A DNA stretch of 53,583 nucleotides from Rhodovarius crocodyli (GCA_945901085.1 CAMDJV010000025.1:1-53583), one strand, 5' to 3'. Counted from the stretch's first letter, positions 8,400-16,901 are shown. A program made the numbers and translations. The notes: generated by a model from the letters alone, not told the origin.

Positions 8400-8454
8400 C
8401 TTGGCTTTGCCGGCGAGTTCGGGCAACACCGCCCCAGATTTGAAGGATTCCCGC

Positions 8455-9564
8455 ATGACGGCGACCCGTTCCGGCCTGATGGACCTACTCAGCCTCGTGC
8501 CCAGCGGTGGCCCGGCCATCCTCAATGCTTCTGTCACCAACCTGTGCAACGCCACCTGCGACTTCTGCAATTTCGCCCATGACAAGGGCTTCGTGACCGA
8601 CCGCCGCTCGATGGACGCCACGCGCTTCGCCGAATCCCTGGCGCTGATGAAGGCGCAGGCCAATCTCCGCTTCGTGACCTTCATGGGTGGCGAGCCCTTG
8701 CTGCACCCGCGCATCGCCGAGATGATGCAAACAGCCACCGATATGGGCGTGCAGCCCACCATGGTGACCAATGGCTGGCTGCTGCCCGGCAAGCTCGACG
8801 CCCTCGCCGCAACCTCCATTTCCACCATCTTCATCTCGATCGACAGCGAAGATGCCTCCGCGCATGAGAAGAACCGCGGCCTCAAGGGTGTGTGCGAGCG
8901 CATTCGCGAGAGCAATACCCGCATGGCGGCGCTCGGCATCACGCCCATTGCCTCTGTCGCGATGACCCGGCTGGTGACGGATTACCGGGCGCTGGGGCAT
9001 TTCCTGAAGGAACTCGGCTTTGCCGCCGTCACCTTCTCCTACCCCCGGCGGGCGGCGCTGGGCTCATCCTCCCTCGTCTGGTCCGAGGATAGTGACCTGG
9101 TGGATATGTCCAATGCGGAGCTGCTGGCCGCCTTCGATGGCGTGGAGCAGACCCGCGAGGTCATCCCCGTGCATAATCCGCGCCAGGGCATCGCCGATAT
9201 GCGCCGGCGCCTGACCGGCGAGGGTGAGCGCTTCACCTGCCATGCCGGTTACAAATATTTCTACATGGATTGGAATTACGATCTGTGGCGCTGCGAGGAT
9301 TGGAAGGCGCCGATCTGCCCGGTCTGGGACTTCACGCCCGACAAGATGATGCGTGACCCCTGCCAGGCCTGCACCACCGATTGCTACCGTGACGCCTCGA
9401 TCATGCTGCATTTCTCGGTAGCACTGGGTGACAGCTTCGCCCGGCTGAAGGAGGGGCGCATTGGCGCCGCCCTCGGTGCGCTGGCCGATAAGCGCAATCT
9501 GGGCTCCATCGCCGCCGTCATCGGCCATGGCAAGCGGCTGAAGGGGCTTGTGGGCACCGGATAA
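8455..9564 (+). CDS. Radical SAM protein with SPASM/twitch-like C-terminal cysteines
   Basis: 369 residues from ATG 8455, preceded by AAGGA at good spacing. The [4Fe-4S]-SAM motif CNATCDFC gives Cys31, Cys35 and Cys38; the SAM-binding GGEP motif is in FVTFMGGEPLLHP, and ISIDS follows. The C-terminal part has a second Cys set (FTCHAG, WRCEDW, PICPV, DPCQACTTDCYRD) resembling SPASM/twitch auxiliary-cluster binding, as in enzymes acting on peptides or alcohols. I do not recognise the subfamily; it is not HpnH by its Cys context. No small precursor-peptide gene was seen nearby. It converges with a Bug receptor gene, 16 bases separating the stops. Confidence 0.82.
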   Translation: MTATRSGLMDLLSLVPSGGPAILNASVTNLCNATCDFCNFAHDKGFVTDRRSMDATRFAESLALMKAQANLRFVTFMGGEPLLHPRIAEMMQTATDMGVQPTMVTNGWLLPGKLDALAATSISTIFISIDSEDASAHEKNRGLKGVCERIRESNTRMAALGITPIASVAMTRLVTDYRALGHFLKELGFAAVTFSYPRRAALGSSSLVWSEDSDLVDMSNAELLAAFDGVEQTREVIPVHNPRQGIADMRRRLTGEGERFTCHAGYKYFYMDWNYDLWRCEDWKAPICPVWDFTPDKMMRDPCQACTTDCYRDASIMLHFSVALGDSFARLKEGRIGAALGALADKRNLGSIAAVIGHGKRLKGLVGTG

Positions 9565-9580
9565 GCCCCCTCCCGCGCGC

Positions 9581-10513
9581 TCAATCGCCCGGCCGCACCC
9601 CGGCCGATTGCACGATCACCCGATACTTCTCCAATTCCGCGGCCCAGAAGGCTGCGAAATCGGAGCGGCCGCGGAAGGTGATGGGGGTGGAGAGCCGCTC
9701 GAAACCCTCCACCACCGAGGGCGCGCGCAGCGCGCGCTGGCAGGCGGCCTCGGCGCGTTCCATGAAGGCGGCAGGCGTATTGGCCGGCGCGAAAAGCCCC
9801 GCCCAGATCGAATAAACCAGATCATAGCCCTGCTCGCGCATGGTGGGGGTATCGGGGAATTCAGCCGTCCGCGCCTCGGCCATCACGCCCACGGCTTGGA
9901 GGTTGTTCACCCGCAGCGCGCCGGGCAGATCGGCATAGACTTCAACATCCTGGCGCAGCAGGGCGATGATCGCCTCGGCGCTGCCCCGGAAGGGCACATG
10001 CGTCATGTCCAGATTATTCTGCCGGGCGAGCGCCACCATCACGATATGCGGTATCGAACCCGGCCCGACCGAGCCGTAATTGAAGCCGCCGCGTGCCGCC
10101 CGGGCGCGCGCCACCAGGCTGGCCGCATCACGCACCGTGCTGCCGGGGGCGGACATCACCATCACCGGCGCATCGCCCAACTGGCAGAGGGGCGCGAAAT
10201 CAGCCACGCGATAGGGCAGGTCGCTGCGGAAATGCGGCTGCACCCCCATCGGGCCGGTGGTGGTCAGCAGCAGGGTGGTGCCATCGGGCCGGGCGCGCGC
10301 CACCTCGGCCGCGCCGATTGCACCTGCCGCGCCCGTCGTGGTCTTCACCACCACTTGGGTGCCCAGCGCCTCGCCCAATTCGGGCGCCAGCAGCCGCGCC
10401 ATCCGGTCGGCCGAGCCGCCAGCAGCGAAATTCACCACAATGGTGATGGGCGCCTGCGCCTGCGCCACGGGGGCAAGCAGGGCCAGCACGGCAAGAAGGG
10501 GCAGAACTCTCAT
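9581..10513 (-). CDS. Bug family (TTT) periplasmic substrate-binding protein
   Basis: 310 residues beginning MRVLPLLAVLALLAPVAQAQAPITIVV, a clear signal peptide with a probable cut at AQA/QA. The family signature follows as VVNFAAGGSADRMARLLAPELG and VVVKTTTGAAGAIGAAEVARARPDG. It ends with the usual FAAFWAAELEKYRVIVQSAGVRPGD. Periplasmic ligand receptor by family. It lies 81 bases downstream of the agmatinase-like gene on the same strand, so a guanidino- or amino-type ligand is possible, but the sequence does not show this. No TctA/TctB partner nearby. Confidence 0.9.
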   Translation of the reverse strand: MRVLPLLAVLALLAPVAQAQAPITIVVNFAAGGSADRMARLLAPELGEALGTQVVVKTTTGAAGAIGAAEVARARPDGTTLLLTTTGPMGVQPHFRSDLPYRVADFAPLCQLGDAPVMVMSAPGSTVRDAASLVARARAARGGFNYGSVGPGSIPHIVMVALARQNNLDMTHVPFRGSAEAIIALLRQDVEVYADLPGALRVNNLQAVGVMAEARTAEFPDTPTMREQGYDLVYSIWAGLFAPANTPAAFMERAEAACQRALRAPSVVEGFERLSTPITFRGRSDFAAFWAAELEKYRVIVQSAGVRPGD

Positions 10514-10594
10514 GGGGTAGGGCTTCCGAGAAAATGTTCGACGGCATATTTTATCATCCGCTCCCGCCCGGCAAGCCTACGAAACGGTTAAATC

Positions 10595-11563
10595 TCAGCC
10601 GTCCGCCGCTTCTGCCCGCGCCCGCGCCAACAGGCAGAGAATCTCGAACATCATGGTTGCACCGGCCAAAGCCGTGGCATTGCCCACATCAAAGGGCGGC
10701 GAGACCTCAACCACATCAGCACCCAGAATGCGCAAGCCCTCCAGCCCGCGCAGCATGCGAATCGCCTCACGCGGGGTCAGCCCCCCCACCTCGGGCGTGC
10801 CGGTGCCGGGCGCGAAGGCGGGGTCCAGGCTGTCGATATCAAAGCTAAGATAAGTCGGCCCCATGCCCACCACCCGCCGCGCCTCGGCCACCACCGCATC
10901 GGGGCCCAGGCTTTCGCATTCCTCAATGGTGATGATCCGCACACCCTGCGCCCGGGCCCAATCCATATCATCCATGGCGTAGAGCGAGCCGCGGATGCCG
11001 ATCTGCACGATCCGCTTGGGGTCGAGCAGCCCCTCCTCGATGGCGCGGCGGAAGGGCGTGCCATGGGTGAAGCGATTGCCGCCGAAATAGCTGTCATTGG
11101 TGTCGGAATGCGCGTCGAAATGGACCATACCGAGCGGTGCCAGCGTCGGCCTTGCGCGCATAATCCCGCGCAGGATGGGCAGCGAGATCAAATGATCGCC
11201 GCCCGCCACCAACGTCCAGGCGCCGCCAGCGCGGATATCGGCCACCTGCGCGGTGATCAATTCCAGCGTCTCCAGCACATTCACCGGATTGGTGGTGACA
11301 TCGCCCAGATCCGCCACCGCGCAAAGCTCATAGGGCGCAACACCGGTCACCGGATTGACCCGGCGCATCAGGGTGGAACTGGCGCGCAACTCCCGTGGGC
11401 CATGCCGCGTGCCGGGGCGATTGGTGGTGCCGCCATCGAAGGGAATGCCGATGATGGCGATATCCAACCCCTCGGCGCTCTCGCGCTGCGGCAGGCGCAT
11501 AAAGGTCACGGGCCCGGCAAAGCGGGGCATGGTCAGCCCATCGGGCGGCATCGGGTTTGTCAT
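10595..11563 (-). CDS. speB: Agmatinase family ureohydrolase
   Basis: 322 residues from ATG 11563 (AGGAT upstream). All arginase-fold Mn2+ motifs are present: GGDHLISLPILRG, HFDAHSDT and SFDIDSLDPAFAPGTGTPEVGG. The segment FTHGTPFRRAIEEGL before the second half is agmatinase-like. Such enzymes hydrolyse guanidino compounds to urea and an amine (agmatine to putrescine in SpeB), but paralogues use guanidinobutyrate, guanidinopropionate or related substrates, and these cannot be separated by eye. No arginine decarboxylase is in the window. A Bug receptor gene lies downstream. Confidence 0.85.
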   Translation of the reverse strand: MTNPMPPDGLTMPRFAGPVTFMRLPQRESAEGLDIAIIGIPFDGGTTNRPGTRHGPRELRASSTLMRRVNPVTGVAPYELCAVADLGDVTTNPVNVLETLELITAQVADIRAGGAWTLVAGGDHLISLPILRGIMRARPTLAPLGMVHFDAHSDTNDSYFGGNRFTHGTPFRRAIEEGLLDPKRIVQIGIRGSLYAMDDMDWARAQGVRIITIEECESLGPDAVVAEARRVVGMGPTYLSFDIDSLDPAFAPGTGTPEVGGLTPREAIRMLRGLEGLRILGADVVEVSPPFDVGNATALAGATMMFEILCLLARARAEAADG

Positions 11564-11579
11564 GGGAGAAATCCTAGCC

Positions 11580-12077
11580 CTATGGCCGCGCGCCAACCAG
11601 GGTGGCCACGGCATCGCGCTGCGCCTCGGTCTCCGGGTGAGATCCGGCAGCGTAAACCCGTGCCGCCGCCTCGGCCGGGGCCATCCCCAGGGCGCCGAGC
11701 AGGCCCAGCGCCGTCATCCCGGTGCGGCCAATCCCCGCACCGCAATGCAGCAGCAATGTCTCCCCCGCCCGCAGCCGCGCCGCCTGCAGGCCAAGCCATG
11801 CGGCAAAAGCCCCCAGATCATCGGGCACGGAAAAATCCTCCACCGGATGGGCATGCACCTGCCAAGGCGCGGCACCGCTTTGCAGCAGCGCCGCATAGGC
11901 GGGGGATTTCTGGGCGATTTCGGCCGCGCCGTTCAGGCACAGCACATGGCCAATGCCCGCCTCTTGCATCGCCGCCAGCCATTCTGCCATCGCAGCCCCG
12001 CGCCCCGGCATGGCCGAGAGCCAAAGCCTGCCCGCCACCCCCTCCGGCAGGGGAAGCGGGCGCAGCAGCGCGCTCAG
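11580..12077 (-). CDS. Tyrosine / dual-specificity phosphatase-like protein
   Basis: About 165 residues. The active-site loop HCGAGIGRTG fits CX5R of cysteine phosphatases, preceded by a plausible general-acid loop (HPVEDFSVPDD). The N-terminus PLPLPEGVAGRLWLSAMPGR resembles small bacterial phosphatases of this type. The start is unresolved: no ATG, GTG or TTG lies at the expected place. A CTG at 12077 overlaps the ferredoxin stop as CTGA, matching the coupling style of this genome, and I use it; a GTG at 12038 would cut off the PLPLP segment, and ATG 12269 would force a 196-base overlap. Substrate unknown. Confidence 0.65.
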   Translation of the reverse strand: MSALLRPLPLPEGVAGRLWLSAMPGRGAAMAEWLAAMQEAGIGHVLCLNGAAEIAQKSPAYAALLQSGAAPWQVHAHPVEDFSVPDDLGAFAAWLGLQAARLRAGETLLLHCGAGIGRTGMTALGLLGALGMAPAEAAARVYAAGSHPETEAQRDAVATLVGARP

Positions 12078-12385
12078 GCGGGAATCCGCACGACAATGCC
12101 ATCGGTTTCGGCCGAGACCGGGATTTGGCAGGCTAGGCGGGATTCGGGCCGCCGATGCTCCGCCTCGGCCAACATGCTGCGCTCCTCCACATTGGGTGCG
12201 GCCAGCCTTTCGCCCCAGGCCGCATCCACATAGACATGGCAGGTGGCGCAGGCGCAGTCGCCATAGCAATCAGCCTCGATGCCCGGCACCTTGGCCGCCA
12301 GCGCCGCATGCATCGCCGTCAGCCCCTCCTCGCCCTCCACATCCCGGCGGGAACCATCGGGAAGGGAAAATATTACACGTGGCAT
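12074..12385 (-). CDS. [2Fe-2S] ferredoxin, adrenodoxin type
   Basis: 103 residues from ATG 12385, preceded by GAGGAAG. The cluster ligands follow the C-x5-C-x2-C ... C pattern in CYGDCACATCHVYV and RLACQIPV, with an extra Cys in the loop. The segment WGERLAAPNVEERSMLAEA and the closing DGIVVRIPA are typical of FdxB/adrenodoxin ferredoxins, which pass electrons to Fe-S assembly or monooxygenase systems. No partner reductase or P450 is adjacent. Its stop overlaps the likely start of the phosphatase-like gene. Confidence 0.88.
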   Translation of the reverse strand: MPRVIFSLPDGSRRDVEGEEGLTAMHAALAAKVPGIEADCYGDCACATCHVYVDAAWGERLAAPNVEERSMLAEAEHRRPESRLACQIPVSAETDGIVVRIPA

Positions 12386-12466
12386 GGGCTTCCTCATTGC
12401 TAGGCCCATGAAATCGCGCCCGGCGGGTCTTCGTCAAGAACGATGCGGCTGCGTCACGAAATCGGG

Positions 12467-12715
12467 TCAATCTGCTGTGATATTGCCGGCCTGAATCACC
12501 GCCTGCCAGCGCTCCAACTCGCCCCGCACCAGGGCGGTGTATTCCACCGGCCCCAGCCGGCCCGGGCGCACGCCAATGGCGGTGAAGCGCTACACTACCC
12601 CCGCATCGGTCAGCAGCGCGGCCAGTTCGCCATCCCAGCGCGCCACGATCTCGCCCGCCACGCCGGCCGGCAGCGAAAAGCCGAACCAATTGGTGGCGGC
12701 GGGGAAGCCTGCCCA
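12467..12715 (-). pseudogene. C-terminal remnant of a Bug family substrate-binding protein
   Basis: Reading the minus strand from 12715 gives WAGFPAATNWFGFSLPAGV, then EIVARWDGELAALLTDAGVV, an in-frame TAG (12590-12592), then RFTAIGVRPGRLGPVEYTAL up to DAGNITAD-like text ending at TGA 12467-12469. This is the standard C-terminal third of a Bug receptor (ATNWFGF..LPAGV..IVARWNGEL..VIQAAGI) interrupted by a nonsense codon. No start codon or N-terminal two thirds is present. It abuts the intact Bug gene ending at 12717 but is in another frame, so it is the tail of a lost neighbour, not an extension of that gene. Confidence 0.75.
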
Positions 12716-12716
12716 C

Positions 12717-13676
12717 CTACCCGGCCTGAAGCTCCAACCGGCGCAGCAGCGGCCCCCACCGATTGCTCTCCCTGGTCAGAAAATGGCCGAATTCCGCCGG
12801 CGTGGAGCCGGCGGCGAACATGCCCTCATTCAGCATCCGCCCGCGAAAATCATCGCCGCGGATGACCTGCACCGCGGCCTGGGAAATCCGCTCGATCATC
12901 CCCGCCGGGCTGCGCGCCGGCACCAGCAGGCCAAACCAGGTCTGCGCCACCACATCGGGCTTGAAATCGGCCACCAGCGGCACCTCCTCATTGCCCGGCA
13001 TCCGCCTCTCGCCGGTCCAGGCCAGAATGCGGCCGGTGCCTCCGCGGTGCAGCGCCAGGCCGGTGGCACCGCCCACCACCAGCAGGTCTAGCCGCCCGCC
13101 CAGCAAATCCGCCACCTGGGCGGAATCACCCCGATAGGTCACATCCTGCATCCGCACCGAGAAGGCTTCATTCACCAACAGCATGGCAATGTTGTTGAAG
13201 CTGGAAGGCCCATTGGTGCCATAGGTGATGGTGCCGGGCCGCGCCGCCGCGCGGGCCATCAGCGCAGGCAGATCCGCCGGCCCATCGGGCCGCGCCACGA
13301 TGGCGAAGGGCAGGGTGGAAACCAAGGTGACCGGCGAAAAATCCTCCAGCCGATAGGAGAGATTGCGCACGATATGCGGGTTGATGGTCAGCGTGCTGCC
13401 CGAGGCGATGAGCACATTATGCCCATCCGGCGCGCTGCGGGCGACGTAATCGGCACCGATCACCGTCGCCGCGCCGGGCCGGTTCTCCACCTGCACCGGC
13501 AGGCCCAGCGGCCCCGCCATGCGTTCGGCCAGCACCCTGGCGGTGACATCGGTGGAGCCGCCGGGCGGGAAGGGCACGGTGATGGTCACCGGCCGGGCCT
13601 GCGCCTGCCCCGGCTTGGGGGCGGCGGCAGACAGGGCAATGCAGGGCGCGGCCAGCATGGCGCGGCGAGTGGGCAT
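12717..13676 (-). CDS. Bug family (TTT) periplasmic substrate-binding protein
   Basis: 319 residues from ATG 13676 with a strong GGAGGAA upstream. Signal peptide MPTRRAMLAAPCIALSAAAPKPGQAQA (twin Arg at residues 4-5), then the signature PVTITVPFPPGGSTDVTARVLAERM and VENRPGAATVIGADYVARSAPDG. The C-terminal half contains TWFGLLVPARSPAGMIERIS. It is complete and lies directly upstream of the decayed Bug tail. Orphan receptor: no permease genes nearby. Confidence 0.9.
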   Translation of the reverse strand: MPTRRAMLAAPCIALSAAAPKPGQAQARPVTITVPFPPGGSTDVTARVLAERMAGPLGLPVQVENRPGAATVIGADYVARSAPDGHNVLIASGSTLTINPHIVRNLSYRLEDFSPVTLVSTLPFAIVARPDGPADLPALMARAAARPGTITYGTNGPSSFNNIAMLLVNEAFSVRMQDVTYRGDSAQVADLLGGRLDLLVVGGATGLALHRGGTGRILAWTGERRMPGNEEVPLVADFKPDVVAQTWFGLLVPARSPAGMIERISQAAVQVIRGDDFRGRMLNEGMFAAGSTPAEFGHFLTRESNRWGPLLRRLELQAG

Positions 13677-13726
13677 GGGATTCCTCCAGTCTTTGGCAGG
13701 ATGTTGGCCCGCCCGGCCGGCCAGCG

Positions 13727-15481
13727 CTACCCGGAAAACGCCTGGGCGCGGACCAGACGGGCATAGAGCCCATCCTGCGCCATCAACGCGGCATGATTGC
13801 CCTGTTCCACCGCCCTTCCGCCCTCCATCACCACGATCAGGTCAGCATCCTTCACGGTGGAAAGCCGATGCGCGATGACCAGCGAGGTGCGGCCCTGCCG
13901 CAGCCGGGCGATGGCCTGCTGCACCAACACCTCATTTTCGGCATCAAGCGCCGAGGTCGCCTCATCAAGCAGCAGCACGCGCGGGTTGCGCAGCAGGGCG
14001 CGCGCCAGCGAAATCCGCTGCCGCTGCCCGCCCGAAAGCCGCCCGCCGCCCGGCCCCAGCGGCGTGGCATAGCCGGCCGGCAGGGCAGTGATGAAATCAT
14101 GCGCCGCCGCGGCGCGGGCGGCATCCTCCACCTCTTCCTGGGTGGCGCCGGGCCGGCCGCAGGCGATATTGGCCAGGGCGGTGTCGTCGAAAATCAGGCT
14201 CTCCTGGCCGACATAGGCAATGGCATCGCGCAGCCCCGCGATCTGCAACCCGCGGACATCCACGCCATCGAGCAGCACCGCCCCCCCGGTCACATCATGC
14301 AGCCGGGGCAGCAAGGTGATGGCGGTGGATTTCCCCGCCCCCGAAGGGCCCACCAGCGCCACGGTCTGCCCCGGTTCGGCGGTCAGCGAGAGGCCGGTCA
14401 GCGCCGCCTCCTCGCCCTGGCCATAGGCGAAGGTCACGTCACGGAACTCGATCCGCCCATGCCCGGCGGGCAGTGGCTTCGCATCCGCCGCATCGACCAC
14501 GAGGCGCGGCGTATCCAGCACGGCGAAAACCCGCGCCAGCCCCGCCAACCCTTCCTGCAAGGTGGCATTGAGCGAGCCCAGCGCCCGCACCGGGCGCGAG
14601 GCAATGAGCAGGGCGGCGACAAAGCCGGTAAACTCCCCCACCGTGCCCAGCCCATTGGACACCCGCCAGCCGACAAAACCCAGCACCGCGGCCACCGTCA
14701 GCCCCCCCAGCACCTCCAGCACCGGGTCAACCCGCGCACGGCTGGTGGCAATATGGAACAGGGATTCGCGCAAGCCCAAAAAGGCGGCGCCGGCACGGCC
14801 CTCCTCGGTGGCTTCCAGCCGATAGGCGCGCACCACGCGGGCGGCGGAAAAACTCTCGGTCAGCAGCGCCGCGGTCTCGCCCACCCGGTCCTGCATGCCC
14901 GCGCTGGCGCGGCGGATGCGCTTGCCCAGGCGGATAATCGGCACAGCGGCAATCGGGTAGAGCAGCGCCGCACCCAGCGCCAATTGCCAATCAAGCCACA
15001 GCATCGAGCCGACGAGGCCCAGAATAGTCAGCACATCGCCCAGCCCGCCGAGGGATTTGAACAGCGCATCGCGAATGGCGGTGGCATCGGTGGTGAAGCG
15101 CGCCGCCTGGCGGGCCGGGGCCAGCGCCGTGGCGGTGGCCAGATCGGCGCGGGTAAGGGCGATGAACAGCTTGTTCTGCAAAGCCTCCAGCGCCCGCAGC
15201 ACGGTGCCCTGCAGCACATATTGCTGGGCATAGAGAAAGCCGCCGCGCAGCGCCGTCACCACGATAATGGTGGGCGGCAGCACCCAGATCAGCGTCTCAT
15301 CGCCACGCTGAAACCGGTCAAAAGCCTGCTGGATGACAATGGGGTAGAGCGCGGTGATGCCGGCCAGCCCCAAGGTGCAGAGGGCGGCGGTGGCAATGCG
15401 GCGCCGCAGCGGTGAGAGCAATTCGCGCCACAGCCGCGCCAGGAGCGGCAGCGTGCCGGTGATGTTCTTGGCCGATGTCAT
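13727..15481 (-). CDS. ABC exporter, fused TM-ATPase (MsbA-like)
   Basis: 584 residues. An N-terminal six-helix exporter domain (for example RIATAALCTLGLAGITALYPIVIQQAF, ALYPIVIQQ, VLTILGLVGSMLWLDWQLALGAALLYPIAAVPII) precedes an ATPase with Walker A GPSGAGKST, Q-loop YVGQES, signature LSGGQRQR, Walker B VLLLDEATSALD and H-loop IAHRLST. It resembles MsbA-type lipid/drug flippases; the substrate cannot be told. ATG 15481 overlaps the CCA-adding enzyme stop as ATGA (15478-15481), so the extension open upstream is not used. Last gene of a five-gene overlapped minus-strand run. Confidence 0.9.
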   Translation of the reverse strand: MTSAKNITGTLPLLARLWRELLSPLRRRIATAALCTLGLAGITALYPIVIQQAFDRFQRGDETLIWVLPPTIIVVTALRGGFLYAQQYVLQGTVLRALEALQNKLFIALTRADLATATALAPARQAARFTTDATAIRDALFKSLGGLGDVLTILGLVGSMLWLDWQLALGAALLYPIAAVPIIRLGKRIRRASAGMQDRVGETAALLTESFSAARVVRAYRLEATEEGRAGAAFLGLRESLFHIATSRARVDPVLEVLGGLTVAAVLGFVGWRVSNGLGTVGEFTGFVAALLIASRPVRALGSLNATLQEGLAGLARVFAVLDTPRLVVDAADAKPLPAGHGRIEFRDVTFAYGQGEEAALTGLSLTAEPGQTVALVGPSGAGKSTAITLLPRLHDVTGGAVLLDGVDVRGLQIAGLRDAIAYVGQESLIFDDTALANIACGRPGATQEEVEDAARAAAAHDFITALPAGYATPLGPGGGRLSGGQRQRISLARALLRNPRVLLLDEATSALDAENEVLVQQAIARLRQGRTSLVIAHRLSTVKDADLIVVMEGGRAVEQGNHAALMAQDGLYARLVRAQAFSG

Positions 15482-16686
15482 GGGGCGGTGTTCCGTTTCG
15501 CGTATTCGCGCAGTTTCTCCAGGCAGTCTGCACGGCTGGCGCGGGTGGCGGCTTCCCGCAGCCACCATGCCTCAACGGCGCCCAGCAGCCGGCCGAGATC
15601 CGGCCCTGGCGGCACGCCCAGCGCCAGCGCATCCCGGCCCTGCAGCGGAAAGGCCGGCGGGGGGCCGTGGATCGCGGCGCGCTCCGCCGCACGGTCCAGC
15701 CCATCACGCGCATCGGCCAGCCAGAGCGGCAAATGCGCATCGGGGGGCATGCCGAAGCGGCTGAGCGCCCGCCAGATCAACAATTCTGCCTCGCTGGCAC
15801 CGGGCGGCAGCATCGCGGATTGATCGAGGATATGCGCCAGGCGCAGCACCTCCGCGCTGGACAATTTCAACCGCTGGCCGAGTGCGACATGATCCGCCCC
15901 CGCTGGCAGCAATGCCGCCAGCCGCAGCAGCGCATCCACCGGCGCCGCGCGCGCCACCAGCCGCTCCAACGGTGCCAGATCCACCGGCAATGCTTCCGGC
16001 AGCACCGCCCCCAGCACGCCCGTCCGCTCCATCAGCCGCAGCGCATCCGGGGGCTCGGGCGCTTGCAGCAGCCGCTTGATCTCCATCCACACCCGCTCCA
16101 CCGAAAGCCTGGCCAGCCCTGGCACCGCATCGGCGATGGCCGCCACCGCCTCGCCATCCGGCGCGCCCCGGCCATACCGGGCCCAGAAGCGAAAAAACCG
16201 CAAGGCGCGCAGATAATCCTCCGCCAGCCGTGCCCCCGGCACCCCCACGAAGCGCACGCATCCGGCCCGCAAATCCGCCATGCCGCCGAAGTAATCATGC
16301 AGCACGCCATCGAGGCCCATGCTCATGGCATTGATGGTGAAGTCGCGCCTCGCCGCATCCTCGCGCCAATCGCCGATCCATTCGACCTCGGCATGCCGGC
16401 CATCGGTGGCCACATCGCGGCGCAGGCTGGTCACCTCCACCGGCTGGCGCTCCAGCACCGCGGTCACCGTGCCATGCTGCAAGCCGGTCTCAAAGACTTT
16501 CAGCCCGGCCTCGCGCAGCCGCCGCGCCACCTCCAGCGGCGGCAGCGCCACCGCCACATCCACATCATGAATCGCCTTGGGCGGCTCGCACAGAAAATCG
16601 CGCACCGCACCGCCCACCGCCCGCGAACCGGGCAATGCCGCCAGCACCGCCGCCGGCGTGCCATGGCGCAGAAAATCGGGCGTCAC
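15478..16686 (-). CDS. cca: CCA tRNA nucleotidyltransferase / polyA polymerase family
   Basis: 402 residues from GTG 16686, which overlaps the DUF6111 stop as GTGA. The class II nucleotidyltransferase head is clear: SRAVGGAVRDFLC (phosphate-binding), IHDVDVAVALPP (the DxD metal ligands) and RRDFTINAM, then the ERVWMEIKRLL neck helix. It adds or repairs the 3' CCA end of tRNAs. The frame is open another 117 codons upstream, but that stretch is antisense-like shadow through DUF6111. The ABC exporter start overlaps its stop. Confidence 0.92.
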   Translation of the reverse strand: MTPDFLRHGTPAAVLAALPGSRAVGGAVRDFLCEPPKAIHDVDVAVALPPLEVARRLREAGLKVFETGLQHGTVTAVLERQPVEVTSLRRDVATDGRHAEVEWIGDWREDAARRDFTINAMSMGLDGVLHDYFGGMADLRAGCVRFVGVPGARLAEDYLRALRFFRFWARYGRGAPDGEAVAAIADAVPGLARLSVERVWMEIKRLLQAPEPPDALRLMERTGVLGAVLPEALPVDLAPLERLVARAAPVDALLRLAALLPAGADHVALGQRLKLSSAEVLRLAHILDQSAMLPPGASEAELLIWRALSRFGMPPDAHLPLWLADARDGLDRAAERAAIHGPPPAFPLQGRDALALGVPPGPDLGRLLGAVEAWWLREAATRASRADCLEKLREYAKRNTAP

Positions 16687-16901
16687 CGCTCGGGCGTCAG
16701 CGTGGCGGGCACGTAGCGCTCGCCGCGTTCCATGCTGCGGTTCAGCCCGTAATGCAGCGCCCCGCCCAGCACCAGCGCCACCGCCAGGGCGGCGGCCAGC
16801 ACCAGCCAGCCCGAAGGCGTCTCGCCCGGCCGCAAATGCCGCCACAGGAACAGTGCCGCCAAAGGCAGCAGAAAGGCGAGGGCTGCGATGAAGAGCGGCA
16901 T
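16683..16901 (-). CDS. DUF6111 family small membrane protein
   Basis: 72 residues with two transmembrane segments (FIAALAFLLPLAALFLW and WLVLAAALAVALVLGGALHYGL) and a conserved polar tail ERGERYVPATL. This two-helix form next to the CCA-adding enzyme gene is the usual DUF6111 arrangement in alphaproteobacteria. I use ATG 16901; a GTG at 16919 would add six residues, and neither has a strong ribosome-binding site. Its stop overlaps the cca GTG start by four bases. Function unknown. Confidence 0.7.
   Translation of the reverse strand: MPLFIAALAFLLPLAALFLWRHLRPGETPSGWLVLAAALAVALVLGGALHYGLNRSMERGERYVPATLTPER

Noticed and set aside
12270-12716. Minus-strand open frame covering the gap beside the ferredoxin gene
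   Set aside because: Another frame of the same strand gives clear Bug family C-terminal sequence, so this frame is a shadow.
13793-15415. 540-codon open frame on the plus strand opposite the ABC exporter
   Set aside because: Antisense shadow rich in Gln/His/Gly/Arg, no homology seen.
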